In this document: one piece after another, positions 10,226 to 19,235 of the stretch
Layout: every line of letters starts with the position of its first letter
How positions within the stretch are numbered: position 1 is the first letter of the stretch
Assembly (NCBI GenBank): GCA_038210445.1
Contig: JBBQWQ010000002.1
Coordinates: 248,001 to 312,000, forward strand
From: JABFRG01 sp038210445
Lineage (GTDB): Bacteria > Myxococcota_A > Polyangia > Polyangiales > Polyangiaceae
Direction: 5' to 3'
DNA: 64,000 bases
Notes under the pieces: model-generated
The model's database searches: none
What the model was told of the DNA's origin: nothing
The model's input: only the letters and a program-made list of their open reading frames with translations
Translations under genes and position numbers: made by a program

Positions 10226-10598
10226 TGGCCTACCCTCGCGGGAACGAGACAGCTTTACTTCGATTCGAGGAGCGTAATGCCCCGATTCGGCGGGTCAAGA
10301 TAGGGAACGAGCGGGACGACGCATCTTGCGCAGGGCCCGCCGGCCGGGGATGCCCGGAGAGGGGCCCAGAGAACTGCTTCAAACCAACGTATCCTCTAGT
10401 ATTTTTCCGTCGGATGGCCAAGCTATCGCGGGTCATGGGGAAAATCTCCCGGGTATCTTGCGTGACGTGCGCGCCTTGCGCACACTGAAGGTGGGACCGG
10501 CGAAGCCTGGGCGCACCCAGACCAAGCATAGGTTCCGATGCCGCCGCGCACCACTCCGTACGCTTCTTTCGTCCAGCGCTGGTAGCATCGGCGAAGCG
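10226..10598. other. 373-bp intergenic region between divergent genes
   Basis: No convincing gene. It must hold the promoters for the leftward 55-residue gene and the rightward DUF4350 operon. A perfect 6-bp stem GTGCGC / GCGCAC with a 5-nt loop lies at 10467-10483. The AT-richest stretch is CTAGTATTTTTCC near 10395-10407. No clear -35/-10 pair or riboswitch was recognised. Confidence 0.5.
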
Positions 10599-11897
10599 GT
10601 GCGTTTCCTTCGCGTTCTTCTGTTGATGCTCACGGTCGCGACGACGGCGTCGGCGGTCCCCTTCGACACGGCCTCCAAGGACTGGGAGGGCCTCGCCGAG
10701 TTCGTGGCGCTGGCGAAGGATACGGTGGGAGAGACGCATTTGGTGGTCCGCACCACGCTCGACTACGGCGAGCTGAAGCCTGAAGACGGCGTGATTCTCG
10801 TGCATCCGGAGAAGACCCCGGACGTCGATAGCCTGTCTCGCTTTATGCGCGCCGGTGGCCGGGTGATCTTGTTGGATGACTACGGCACGGGCGACGTGCT
10901 CTTGAAGCATTTCGGCATGGACCGCATGGCGAGCCCCGCGCGCCCGGCAGAAATGCTGCGAAAGAACCCGGAGCTTCCGCTGGCAGAGCCGGCCAGCGCG
11001 CATCCGACGGTGGCCGACGTGGGCCGCGTGGTCATGAATCATCCCACTGCGCTCAAGCATCCGGATCTCTCGCCGGTGCTGCGCATTCGCGAGCGCGGCG
11101 ATCCCGCCAACGCGGGCGCCATCGTGGCGGTCGCGGGCGCCGTGCAAAAAGGCCGCCTTCTGGTGGTGGCCGACGGCTCCATCGTCATCAACCAGATGAT
11201 GCACTACCCGGGCAACCGCGCCTTCGCCCGTGGGCTCTTGCAATACTCGGTAGACGACGACACCTGGGGCAAGCGCGGCGGAAAGCTGTATCTCGCGGTG
11301 GGGAACATCGAGCAGAAGGGCCACTACGGCGAAGAGGAGTCGTGGCTCTCCGATCTGCGTGACAAGGGACGCGAGCTCGAGGACTGGCTCCGGCACGTGC
11401 GCGAGAAGGGCATGTCGGGCGGCGTTTCCTACGCGCTCGCCATCTTGCTGGGCCTCGCGCTGGTCATCTGGGTGGGGCGCCGGGCCGGCAAGGTGCACCA
11501 GGCAGTGGCGCCGCGCTTCACGCGGCGGACGCCGGTGGTGGCGCATGGCGGGCTGGCCGGTCATCTGGCGGTGGTGGCGTCGCCCCACGCGTCGCGATCG
11601 CTGGCGGTGCTGGAATGGAAGGGCGCCCTCGAAGAAGAGCTGAAGCTCTTGCTCGGATTGCGCCGGCTACCGACGTCGGACGTGCTGCTGCGCGATCTCG
11701 GGGCCCGGCATTGGCTCGATGGACGGGAGCTCGCGCAGTTGCGCAGCGTGCTCCTCACCATGTCCAACGTGGAGACCCTGGTGCTCAGTCGCTCGCCCTC
11801 CGCAAAGCTCTCCGATCGCGACGTGGTCAGCCTGGGAGAAACCGTGAAAAATATCGTGAAAAGCGTGCGTGAGCGTGCGACAAAGGTTGTTCCGTGA
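10599..11897 (+). CDS. DUF4350-type membrane protein
   Basis: Membrane protein of the kind that accompanies MoxR ATPase and DUF58 genes; molecular function is not established. From GTG 10599 it begins with a signal-like hydrophobic segment (FLRVLLLMLTVATTASA). It continues with an extracytoplasmic domain resembling DUF4350 (GVILVHPEKTPDVDSLSRF, GGRVILLDDYGTGD), a single membrane helix near residues 275-293 (YALAILLGLALVIWVG) and a C-terminal cytoplasmic part of about 130 residues. An ATG nine codons later would shorten the signal peptide, and codons upstream of the GTG look non-coding. The stop overlaps the next start by 4 bp (GTGA), so it is translationally coupled to the MoxR gene. Confidence 0.8.
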   Translation: MRFLRVLLLMLTVATTASAVPFDTASKDWEGLAEFVALAKDTVGETHLVVRTTLDYGELKPEDGVILVHPEKTPDVDSLSRFMRAGGRVILLDDYGTGDVLLKHFGMDRMASPARPAEMLRKNPELPLAEPASAHPTVADVGRVVMNHPTALKHPDLSPVLRIRERGDPANAGAIVAVAGAVQKGRLLVVADGSIVINQMMHYPGNRAFARGLLQYSVDDDTWGKRGGKLYLAVGNIEQKGHYGEEESWLSDLRDKGRELEDWLRHVREKGMSGGVSYALAILLGLALVIWVGRRAGKVHQAVAPRFTRRTPVVAHGGLAGHLAVVASPHASRSLAVLEWKGALEEELKLLLGLRRLPTSDVLLRDLGARHWLDGRELAQLRSVLLTMSNVETLVLSRSPSAKLSDRDVVSLGETVKNIVKSVRERATKVVP

Positions 11898-12862
11898 CGC
11901 AACTCTCCCAGACCGCTGCAGCCTCGGCCCGAGAGCGAATCGACGAGCTGCGGCGGGAGATCGCCCGCATCTACCTGGGCCGTCCGATCACCGTCGACGT
12001 GATGATGGTGGCGCTGCTCGCCCGCGGCCACGTGCTCCTCGAAGGCGTGCCCGGCGTGGCCAAGACCACCCTGATGAAGGCCTTCGCCACCGCCCTCGGC
12101 TGCACCTCGCGGCGCATTCAGTTCACGCCCGATCTCCTTCCCGCCGACATCACCGGGACCTACGTGCTCTCGCCGCGCGAGGGCACGTTCACCCTGCGCA
12201 CCGGCCCCATCTTTGCCAACGTGGTGCTCGCCGACGAGATCAACCGCGCGCCGGCCAAGACCCAGTCGGCGCTACTCGAAGCGATGCAGGAGCGGCAGGT
12301 CACCATCGAGGGCGATCGCTACGAGCTTCCCCTGCCCTTTCTGGTGCTGGCGACGCAGAACCCGGTGGACCTCGAGGGCACGTATCCTCTGCCCGAGGCC
12401 CAGATCGACCGCTTCTTGGTGCGCATTCCCATGGGCTATCCCACCGCCGACGAAGAAGTGCGGATGCTCAAGACCCACGGGGTCGACGCCCCGGTGGTGC
12501 GCACGTTGCTGACGCCGGAGGAGCTGCGGACGCTGCAGACCACCGCCGCGCACGTGCACGTAGACGACGACCTTCATCAGTATGCGGTGGGTCTCACCAG
12601 CTTCACGCGCAAGCACACGAAAGTGGCGCTGGGGGTGAGCCCGCGCGGAACACTGGCGCTGGTGCAGGCTGCCAAAGCCTGGGCACTCGTTTCGGGTCGT
12701 ACCTACACCACGCCAGACGATTTTCGCGCGGTGGCCCCCTACGTGCTGGCCCACCGGCTGGTGCTGCAGGGCGACGCCGAGGGCGAGAGCCGGGCGCGCG
12801 ACGCGGTGGTGGAAGAAGCGCTCGCCAAGGTGAGCTACCGCGCGCGTCCTCGCGCCGTGTAG
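11894..12862 (+). CDS. MoxR-family AAA+ ATPase
   Basis: Cytoplasmic MoxR AAA+ ATPase, thought to act as a chaperone that matures or remodels partner proteins, often ones with VWA domains. Walker A is GVPGVAKTT at 51-59, Walker B VVLADEINRAP ends near 120, followed by sensor-1 LVLATQNPVDLEGTYPLPEA and the arginine-rich tail typical of MoxR. Its 322 residues are normal for the family. The GTG start overlaps the DUF4350 stop by 4 bp, and the DUF58 gene follows after 11 bp. DUF4350-MoxR-DUF58 is a known conserved neighbourhood, but the usual VWA and transglutaminase genes are absent here. Confidence 0.95.
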   Translation: MTQLSQTAAASARERIDELRREIARIYLGRPITVDVMMVALLARGHVLLEGVPGVAKTTLMKAFATALGCTSRRIQFTPDLLPADITGTYVLSPREGTFTLRTGPIFANVVLADEINRAPAKTQSALLEAMQERQVTIEGDRYELPLPFLVLATQNPVDLEGTYPLPEAQIDRFLVRIPMGYPTADEEVRMLKTHGVDAPVVRTLLTPEELRTLQTTAAHVHVDDDLHQYAVGLTSFTRKHTKVALGVSPRGTLALVQAAKAWALVSGRTYTTPDDFRAVAPYVLAHRLVLQGDAEGESRARDAVVEEALAKVSYRARPRAV

Positions 12863-12873
12863 GTGGGTGCATC

Positions 12874-14475
12874 ATGCAGCTTTACCCGACGCGTGCCACC
12901 TTCCACGTCGCCATCGCCGGGGCGGCCATGGTGGCGCTGGGGGTGGCGCTGCGCATCGCGCCCATGGTGGCCTTCGGCGGCGCGATGATCCTGGCGGTGG
13001 CGGTGGGGCGCGCCTTCGCGCTGGCCTCGGTCACCCGCCTTCGGGGCGCCGGTTTCGAGATGGTGTGGTCCACCAAAGGTCGCGTCTCGCGGGTGGCGCG
13101 CGGCGAAGACCTGGTGCTGCGGGCGGAGCTGCGCAACCGCGGCACCGACGACGTCCGCGGCCTCTCCATTCGACCGCTGGTCTCGAGCATGCTCGAGGCC
13201 TCGGTAGATCCACTGGAGATCGACCTCCCGGCGGGCTCGCGCGCCACCATCGACGTGCGCCTGAAGACCACCCGCGTGGGGCGCTGGGGCGTTCACGGTA
13301 TGGCGCTCGAGGTGCGGGGCATCCCGGTGGGGGGCGACGCGCTCTATGAGGTGCCGCTGATGTTCGCCAATCCCCACGGCGTGGAGGTGTTGCCGCCCTC
13401 GCTGCAGACCTTCGTGAGCTCACCGCGCGGCGGGCGCGCGCGACGCACCGCCGATGCAGGCCAGCGCTCCCCGGTGCGCGGCGAGGGCGACGAGTTCCGG
13501 GAGCTTCGCGGGCTGGTGCCCGGCGACGCCTTCAAGCGCATCGCATGGAAGGCCAGCGCCCGCCGCGGCCTTTTGCTGGTGCGAGAGACCGAGCGCGAAG
13601 AGCGCGACCGCGTGGTGTGCGTGCTCGACGCCTCGGTGGAGCTCTGGGCAGGCGCGCTGGGCACCTCGCCGCTCGACGTGGCCATCGACGACGTCGCCGC
13701 GGTGCTCACCAAGCACCTCCGCCGGGGGCACTTGACGGGCTTGGTGGTACACGCTTCTCGCACCCAGGCCTACTTGCCGCCGTCCGAGGGCGCCGAGCAC
13801 CTTGCCAAGATGATCGACGCCCTGGTGAGCGCGGGCGCGCCGCTGGATGCCGATCGCACCGACGCCGACGAGCGCGACGTGGCGCTCCGGGTGATGGAGC
13901 ACCTGCGGCCGCTCGACCCCATGGGACTCAGCGACGTACGGCGCGACGATCTGGAAGCTCTGGCGAGCCGGGCCGATGGCCTCAAGCACCGCGCTCCCTT
14001 CGGCGCCCGAGCGCCCCTCGCTGGTTCCTTGCGCGAGCAACGGCTCCGGCATTACTTGGGCGTGTTCGGCGTGGAGCTGGCGCCGCGGGCCGAGGGCGAG
14101 CGCGTGAACGCAGAGGCCGAGATGGGGCGCGTGCTGCTCAAGCTCGCCGGCGAGAAGCATCCGCCCAACCTGGTGTACGTGTTCGGCCCGGCGCCCGACG
14201 AAGGCAGCGCAGTGGAGCACGCGCTCAAGAAGCTGCGGCAGAAGCGCACGCACGTGGTGTGGGCGCTGCCCAGCCACGAAGGCCTCGGCGCGGTGCTCGA
14301 CCCGATCGTGCGCGCGCGGCCCTCTGCCATGTTGGTGCGCGAGGCGGTGGAGATGCGCGCCGCCGCCGCCGAGATCCGTCAGCGGGTCGACCTCCGCAAG
14401 CTGGGCGTGCGTATTCGTGCCAAGCGTTCGGCGTCCGACATCGCGCCCGAACCCGTTCCGGAAAAGACCCCATGA
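12874..14475 (+). CDS. DUF58 domain-containing membrane protein
   Basis: Predicted inner-membrane partner of the MoxR ATPase. Two hydrophobic helices lie within residues 10-50 (VAIAGAAMVALGVALRIAP and the following segment). An Ig-like region follows to about residue 190, then the DUF58 signature (GDAFKRIAWKASARRG near residue 222) and a VWA-like C-terminal fold (VVCVLDASVELW). The ATG is preceded by AGGTGGG. The stop overlaps the rsmA start by 4 bp (ATGA), so a ribosome maturation gene is coupled to this operon. The biological role in myxobacteria is unknown; cell-envelope quality control is a guess. Confidence 0.88.
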   Translation: MQLYPTRATFHVAIAGAAMVALGVALRIAPMVAFGGAMILAVAVGRAFALASVTRLRGAGFEMVWSTKGRVSRVARGEDLVLRAELRNRGTDDVRGLSIRPLVSSMLEASVDPLEIDLPAGSRATIDVRLKTTRVGRWGVHGMALEVRGIPVGGDALYEVPLMFANPHGVEVLPPSLQTFVSSPRGGRARRTADAGQRSPVRGEGDEFRELRGLVPGDAFKRIAWKASARRGLLLVRETEREERDRVVCVLDASVELWAGALGTSPLDVAIDDVAAVLTKHLRRGHLTGLVVHASRTQAYLPPSEGAEHLAKMIDALVSAGAPLDADRTDADERDVALRVMEHLRPLDPMGLSDVRRDDLEALASRADGLKHRAPFGARAPLAGSLREQRLRHYLGVFGVELAPRAEGERVNAEAEMGRVLLKLAGEKHPPNLVYVFGPAPDEGSAVEHALKKLRQKRTHVVWALPSHEGLGAVLDPIVRARPSAMLVREAVEMRAAAAEIRQRVDLRKLGVRIRAKRSASDIAPEPVPEKTP

Positions 14476-15338
14476 CCGATCCCCGCAGCGTGCTCGCGCG
14501 TGCGCGCCTGACGCCCAAGAAGAGCTTCGGGCAGAATTTCTTGGTCGACGCCAACGTCACCCGCGCCATCGCCGAGGCGTGCATTCCCGACGCCGAGCGT
14601 GGCCGCGCCGAGGTGGTGGAGCTGGGCGCCGGCACCGGGGCACTCACCCGCGCCCTTTTGGAGCGGGCGTCGCGCGTGGTGGCCGTGGAGCGCGATCGCG
14701 ATCTGTTGCCGGTCCTGGCCGAAGAGCTGGCGAGCGAGATCGCCAGCGGGCGCCTGGTGCTGGTGGAGGGCGATGCCAAGCAGGTAGACGTGCCCGCGCT
14801 CTTCTCCCGCGGCGCCGGCCCCGACGTGCCGCGGGTTCTGGCCGGCAACCTGCCGTACCAGATCACCGGGCCGCTGCTCGAGATGTCGGTGGGCATCGCC
14901 GCACACCTCACGCGGGCGGTGTTCATGATCCAGGCCGAGGTGGCCGATCGACTGGCGGCCGAGCCCTCTACCAAGACCTATGGCGCGCTCACCGTATTTG
15001 TGCGTGCACAATACATTGTTCATCGCGTGCGCTCGGTCTCGCCCGGCTGCTTCTTCCCGCCGCCCGATGTCACGAGCGCCGTCATCGAGCTCCAGCCCCA
15101 CGCCATTGCCGCCGAGACCGACGCGTTCCGCGACGTGGTGCGCGCGGCGTTCGCCACCCGGCGCAAGACCCTGCGCAACTCGTGGGCCAAGCTCTTGCCG
15201 ACGCGCGCTGCGCTGGAAGAGGCCGCCACCGCTGCCGGGATTTCTCTCGACGCCCGCGGCGAGACCCTAGACGTCGAGGCGTTCGCGCGCATGGCCCTCG
15301 AGACCGAACGCCGCCTGCAAGCGGCGCCCGCCGCGTAA
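14472..15338 (+). CDS. rsmA: 16S rRNA (adenine1518-N6/adenine1519-N6)-dimethyltransferase
   Basis: Dimethylates two adjacent adenines in the 3'-terminal hairpin of 16S rRNA using S-adenosylmethionine, a late step in 30S assembly. The N-terminal KKSFGQNFLVD is diagnostic. The SAM-binding motif I is VVELGAGTGALT (48-59) and the catalytic motif is NLPYQI from residue 126. The late SPGCFFPPPDVTSAV block is also characteristic. The 288-residue length is normal. It is coupled to the DUF58 gene and ends 4 bp from the converging zinc-ribbon/TPR gene. Confidence 0.96.
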   Translation: MTDPRSVLARARLTPKKSFGQNFLVDANVTRAIAEACIPDAERGRAEVVELGAGTGALTRALLERASRVVAVERDRDLLPVLAEELASEIASGRLVLVEGDAKQVDVPALFSRGAGPDVPRVLAGNLPYQITGPLLEMSVGIAAHLTRAVFMIQAEVADRLAAEPSTKTYGALTVFVRAQYIVHRVRSVSPGCFFPPPDVTSAVIELQPHAIAAETDAFRDVVRAAFATRRKTLRNSWAKLLPTRAALEEAATAAGISLDARGETLDVEAFARMALETERRLQAAPAA

Positions 15339-15342
15339 GAGA

Positions 15343-18300
15343 CTACGGCGCTTCGAGGGGCGCGTTCATGGCGCGCATGGCCGCGATGGCGTCCCGACGG
15401 TTGGGGTCGTTCACCGGCGCCTGGTGCAAGTAGAGGCGGTAGTGGTCCACCGACTCGGCCTTCTTCCCGGTGCGGTTTAGCGCATCGGCGGCATAGAACT
15501 CGGCGATGTACACCCAGCCGGGGCGCGTGGACTGCTTCTGGCCTTCCGTCGCCCCGTACACCAGGTGCGGCGCGGCCGCCTTCAGATCGTGCCGCTCGTA
15601 GAGCAGGCGTCCGTACTTGTAGCGCCACTCCGCATTCTTGTCGTTGATCGCCAGCGCGCGGCGCCACTCGTCGAGCGCCATGGCTTCTTGGTTCTTCACC
15701 TCGTAGCACTCGGCGAGCATTGCGTGCGCCTCGAAGCGGGTGGGCTTGAGCTCCAGCGCTCGCTTGAGATCTCGAATTCCGTCCTCGACGGCCTGCTCTC
15801 GTCGATTGGTGATGCCGCGCTGCCAGTAGGCGTCGGCCAGCAGCTTGTCGAGAGCCAGCGCTTTGTCGACGCTCTCGCGAGCCAGCGTGAGCTGCGCCGG
15901 ATTGGATTCGTTCGCGGCCCATGCAACATACACGTAATATTCTGCGCGGTTGGGGTCGAGCTCCACCGCTCGCCGGAGGTAGCCCAGCGCTTTGGTCACC
16001 TGGGTTCCGCCCATTTTCAGGTAGGCGCGCCCCAGATAGTGCTGCACTTCGGCGCTCGAATTGCGCGCCTTGAGGAGCTTGTCGAGCATGGGCACCGCAT
16101 CGTCCGTGCGGCCCATGGCCACGTAGGCAGCGGCCACCCGCAGCTGGAGATCGAGATCGCTCGGGGCCTTGGCGAGCGCGCCCTGGAACTCGACCAAGGC
16201 GTGCTCCTCGTCGCCGGATTGCTCGAAGAGGAGACCGCGCTCCAGGGCGAGGCCTGGGAAGTCCTTGTCCTGTGCGGCCACGCGATCGAGCTCGGTGAGC
16301 GCGTGATCGAACTTGGCCATCTTGCGATAAGTGGCCCCCAGGCGAAACCGGGTTTCGGTCTCTTCCGGCCGCTTCAGGAGCGCGCTCTGGTAGTGCCCCA
16401 CGGCTTCTTCGTACTTGCCCTGGGTGGCGTCGACGTCGGCGATGGCGCGATCGAGGACCGCGCTGGGCGGCAGGAGCTTCTTTGCGTCGAGGAGCTTCTG
16501 CTCCGCTTCGCCGGCGCGCCCCTGGGCCGCCAGGAACATGGCGAACTCGACGTAGGCTTCCACTGCGTCGGTCTTGGTGGGGTCGACCAGCGCGAGCGCC
16601 GCGACGAACTCCTTCTCTGCCGCTTGCCGCTCACCGAGAGACGCCAGCACCTTGCCGTACCAGAGGGCCGCGCGCATGGCCTTGGGCTGCGCGATGCGCA
16701 AGGCGGCCAGCTGCTCGCGCGCCTCCTTGGTGCGATCGATGTGGCTTTTGGTCTTGGCCACCCCCACCACCGCGTCGACGTGCTGCGGCTCGAGCTGCGC
16801 CGCGGTCTCGAAGCGCGAGAGCGCCTCGGTGTAACGCGCGTCGGCGTAGAGCGCCTCGCCCTGGCCCACCAGGGCCATCAGGTTCTGCGGATCGAGGCGG
16901 ATTGCCTCGTCGAAGGCGACGCGGGCGTCGCCAGGCTTCGCGCCGCGGAACATGGTGAAGCCGCGTACGGCGAAGGCCAAGGAGCGTTCCTTGGGGCTGG
17001 CGGTGGCCTTGCCGGGGCCGTCGATGACGGTGTCGGCGTCCTTCTGCGCTTGCTCGATCTGGCCGTCTTCGAAGTCGAGCACGCCCAGCAGTGCGAAGGC
17101 TCCGGCGTGCTGCTTGGATACGCTGAGCACGAGCTCCGCGGCCTGGCGCGCCTCGGTGGGGCTGCGGCCCGCCCACAGCGCGCGGGCGCGGCCGAAATCG
17201 GCGCGGGGCCCGGTTCCGGCGGCGCGGAAGGCGGCTTGCGCGGCCGGCCAGTTCTTTGCCCGAAGCTCGATCTCGCCGAGGAGGAGAGCCGCGTCGACGC
17301 CGCGGGTGCCGCTGCCACTGCCGAGCTGCGCCAGGTTGCGGGCGCCGGCGACGTCGCCTGCGAGCGCCGCGCGCGCCGCTTCGGCCAGCGCCTGGTACGG
17401 CAAGTTGGCCTTGGGGTTCAGCTCCTTGAGCCACGCTTGGGCGCGCGTCGAGCGACCGGCGTCGGTGCCGAAGCGCAGCTCATGCATGTATTCTACATAG
17501 GCCGCGTAGGCGGTGAACTCCCGGGCCCGAGGCTTCTGTTCGTGCTTCTGCGCGAGCTCGTCGGCGTAGGCGCGCGCGCCGAGGAAGTTGTCGTCGGCCA
17601 GCCGCAGCTTGCCGGCTTCCGCCTCGGTCGAGGCCATGTTGGCGTACTCCTTGGCACGCACCACGTCCATGATGGCAATGTGCCCGTACGCGCCGACGGG
17701 GGTGAGCTGCAGTGCGCCGCCACCGATGACGATGAGGATGCCCACCACCAAGACCAGCTTCGGAAGCATCCGCGGCTTCGGCGCCTCGTACACCCGCGGC
17801 TTGAGCTCCGCCGGCGGCTTCGAAGGCAGCGAGACTTCGACCGGGCCACCGGGCGGCACCGAGGGTCGGGCGGGGCCTACCGCGTCGAGAGAAATGCCTC
17901 CGCCGAGCGCCGAGGGCCCGTCGAAGGAGCCCAGATCGACTTCGCCGTAGCCCACGTTTCCAGGCGGTGACGACGCACCCGAAGCGGGAGGAGGATAGCT
18001 CGGCTGCGCGCCGTACGCAGGCGCCTGCGAACCCGAGGGTGGTGGCGAGGAGAGCGAGAGCCCCAGGCCGAAGTCGGCCTCGCCGCCGGAGCCGCCCGGC
18101 AAGTCGAGCTCGCCGAAGAAGTCTGGGGAGGCGCCAAACTGCGGCGCGGGTGGAGGCGGAGCGCCGCCACCGAAGAGATCGATCTCGCCGAAGTCGCCGC
18201 TGGCCTTCTGCGGGAGCAGGCGCTCGTCGGCCACCGGCGAAGGCAGGTGCGTCTGGTGCTGCGCGACCGCCGGCAACGTGTTCGCAACCGTGGGCAACGT

Positions 18301-19122
18301 GTTCGCAACCGTGGGCAAACCGGCCACCGGATTCATCGGGAGCCCCATGTGCTGCGCCACCGGGAGCCCCATGTGCTGCGCCACTGGGAGCCCCGCGCCG
18401 GAGACGGTGGGCAGGCCGATGCCACCATGCGAGACCGACGGAAGACCCACGCCGCCCTGGGACACCGCGGGCAGGCCCACGCCGCCGCGCGACACCGCGG
18501 GCAGGCCCACGCCGCCGCGCGACACTGCCGGAAGCCCTGCACCGCCCTGCGACACCGCGGGCAGTCCCGCGCCGCCGCCACCGGATACCGACGGGAGATC
18601 GATCTCCCCGAAGCCGCCTCCGAGACTGCCACCGAGCGTGCCACCTCCGGACGGCGGTGCGGGCCGCGGTGCCGCAGGACGCGCGGCCCGCACCGCAGGC
18701 AAGTCGGCGCCCGGCGGCGCAGCGCGTGCCGGCAGGTCGCCGTCGAGCTCGAGGGCGGGAGGCGCAGCCGGCGCAACCGCCGCTGCGCGCGGCGCCGCCG
18801 GAGCCCGAGGCGGCTCGGCCTTCTTCGTTGCAGGCAACCCGAGCACCGGGGCGATCGAGGGGAGGTCGAGGTTCTCGAGATCGTCGAATGCGGCATTGCC
18901 ACGACCGGCCGCTGCGAACGACGGCGCGGCCGGCGCCGCGGGCCGCGGTGCAGCGGGAGGAGGCGGCGCGGCAGCCGGCGGAGGCGGGGCCGCTCCCGCA
19001 CCGCTCTGCACCAAGAACGTGTGCCCACACTTGGGGCAACGCATCTTGAGTCCCGTCGGCGGAACGCGCTTCTCGTCGACTTGATAGGGCGCTTTACAGG
19101 ACTCGCATTCGACTCTCAGCAT
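15343..19122 (-). CDS. Zinc-ribbon, repeat-rich, single-pass membrane TPR protein
   Basis: Large 1259-residue protein of unknown role. It begins with an MJ0042-type zinc ribbon (Cys6, Cys9, Cys29, Cys32). A Pro/Ala-rich disordered region follows, with tandem GLP-containing repeats at about 175-297. After more disordered sequence there is one membrane helix near 453-475 (LVLVVGILIVIGGGALQL), then roughly 760 residues of TPR-type helical repeats (for example ALELKPTRFEAHAMLAECYE). The N-terminal part is probably cytoplasmic and the TPR part periplasmic. Zinc ribbon plus disorder plus one TM recalls the gliding-motility protein GltJ of Myxococcus, but the C-terminus differs and homology is not claimed. 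It stands alone, divergent from a transporter gene. Confidence 0.85.
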   Translation of the reverse strand: MLRVECESCKAPYQVDEKRVPPTGLKMRCPKCGHTFLVQSGAGAAPPPPAAAPPPPAAPRPAAPAAPSFAAAGRGNAAFDDLENLDLPSIAPVLGLPATKKAEPPRAPAAPRAAAVAPAAPPALELDGDLPARAAPPGADLPAVRAARPAAPRPAPPSGGGTLGGSLGGGFGEIDLPSVSGGGGAGLPAVSQGGAGLPAVSRGGVGLPAVSRGGVGLPAVSQGGVGLPSVSHGGIGLPTVSGAGLPVAQHMGLPVAQHMGLPMNPVAGLPTVANTLPTVANTLPAVAQHQTHLPSPVADERLLPQKASGDFGEIDLFGGGAPPPPAPQFGASPDFFGELDLPGGSGGEADFGLGLSLSSPPPSGSQAPAYGAQPSYPPPASGASSPPGNVGYGEVDLGSFDGPSALGGGISLDAVGPARPSVPPGGPVEVSLPSKPPAELKPRVYEAPKPRMLPKLVLVVGILIVIGGGALQLTPVGAYGHIAIMDVVRAKEYANMASTEAEAGKLRLADDNFLGARAYADELAQKHEQKPRAREFTAYAAYVEYMHELRFGTDAGRSTRAQAWLKELNPKANLPYQALAEAARAALAGDVAGARNLAQLGSGSGTRGVDAALLLGEIELRAKNWPAAQAAFRAAGTGPRADFGRARALWAGRSPTEARQAAELVLSVSKQHAGAFALLGVLDFEDGQIEQAQKDADTVIDGPGKATASPKERSLAFAVRGFTMFRGAKPGDARVAFDEAIRLDPQNLMALVGQGEALYADARYTEALSRFETAAQLEPQHVDAVVGVAKTKSHIDRTKEAREQLAALRIAQPKAMRAALWYGKVLASLGERQAAEKEFVAALALVDPTKTDAVEAYVEFAMFLAAQGRAGEAEQKLLDAKKLLPPSAVLDRAIADVDATQGKYEEAVGHYQSALLKRPEETETRFRLGATYRKMAKFDHALTELDRVAAQDKDFPGLALERGLLFEQSGDEEHALVEFQGALAKAPSDLDLQLRVAAAYVAMGRTDDAVPMLDKLLKARNSSAEVQHYLGRAYLKMGGTQVTKALGYLRRAVELDPNRAEYYVYVAWAANESNPAQLTLARESVDKALALDKLLADAYWQRGITNRREQAVEDGIRDLKRALELKPTRFEAHAMLAECYEVKNQEAMALDEWRRALAINDKNAEWRYKYGRLLYERHDLKAAAPHLVYGATEGQKQSTRPGWVYIAEFYAADALNRTGKKAESVDHYRLYLHQAPVNDPNRRDAIAAMRAMNAPLEAP
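18272..18580 (-). repeat. Nested in-frame tandem repeats (21, 24 and 30 bp)
   Basis: Three unit lengths lie side by side inside the zinc-ribbon/TPR gene. There are two perfect 21-bp copies at 18272-18313 (encoding TVANTLP-like units), two perfect 24-bp copies at 18337-18384 plus a partial third (VAQHMGLP), and about six diverged 30-bp units to roughly 18580 (GGVGLPAVSR/Q). All lengths are multiples of three, so changes in copy number keep the frame. Confidence 0.9.
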
Positions 19123-19235
19123 TCGCTTCTCGCTCCGCGTTGTCGCTCTGGCTTTCCGGCGCTGCCGTCAGCTTCCGAAGCGCCGTGCCCTCTCGACCTG
19201 CGCGAGCGTCGTGAAGGCCACCGGCAGGTTCCCCC

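Noticed and set aside
10413..10487. 24-codon frame with three cysteines near the end (CVTCAPCAH)
   Set aside because: No ribosome site and no recognisable family; it lies in a promoter region and looks like chance.
18272..18580. Possible CRISPR array
   Set aside because: The repeats are directly adjacent with no unique spacers and encode an in-frame protein linker.
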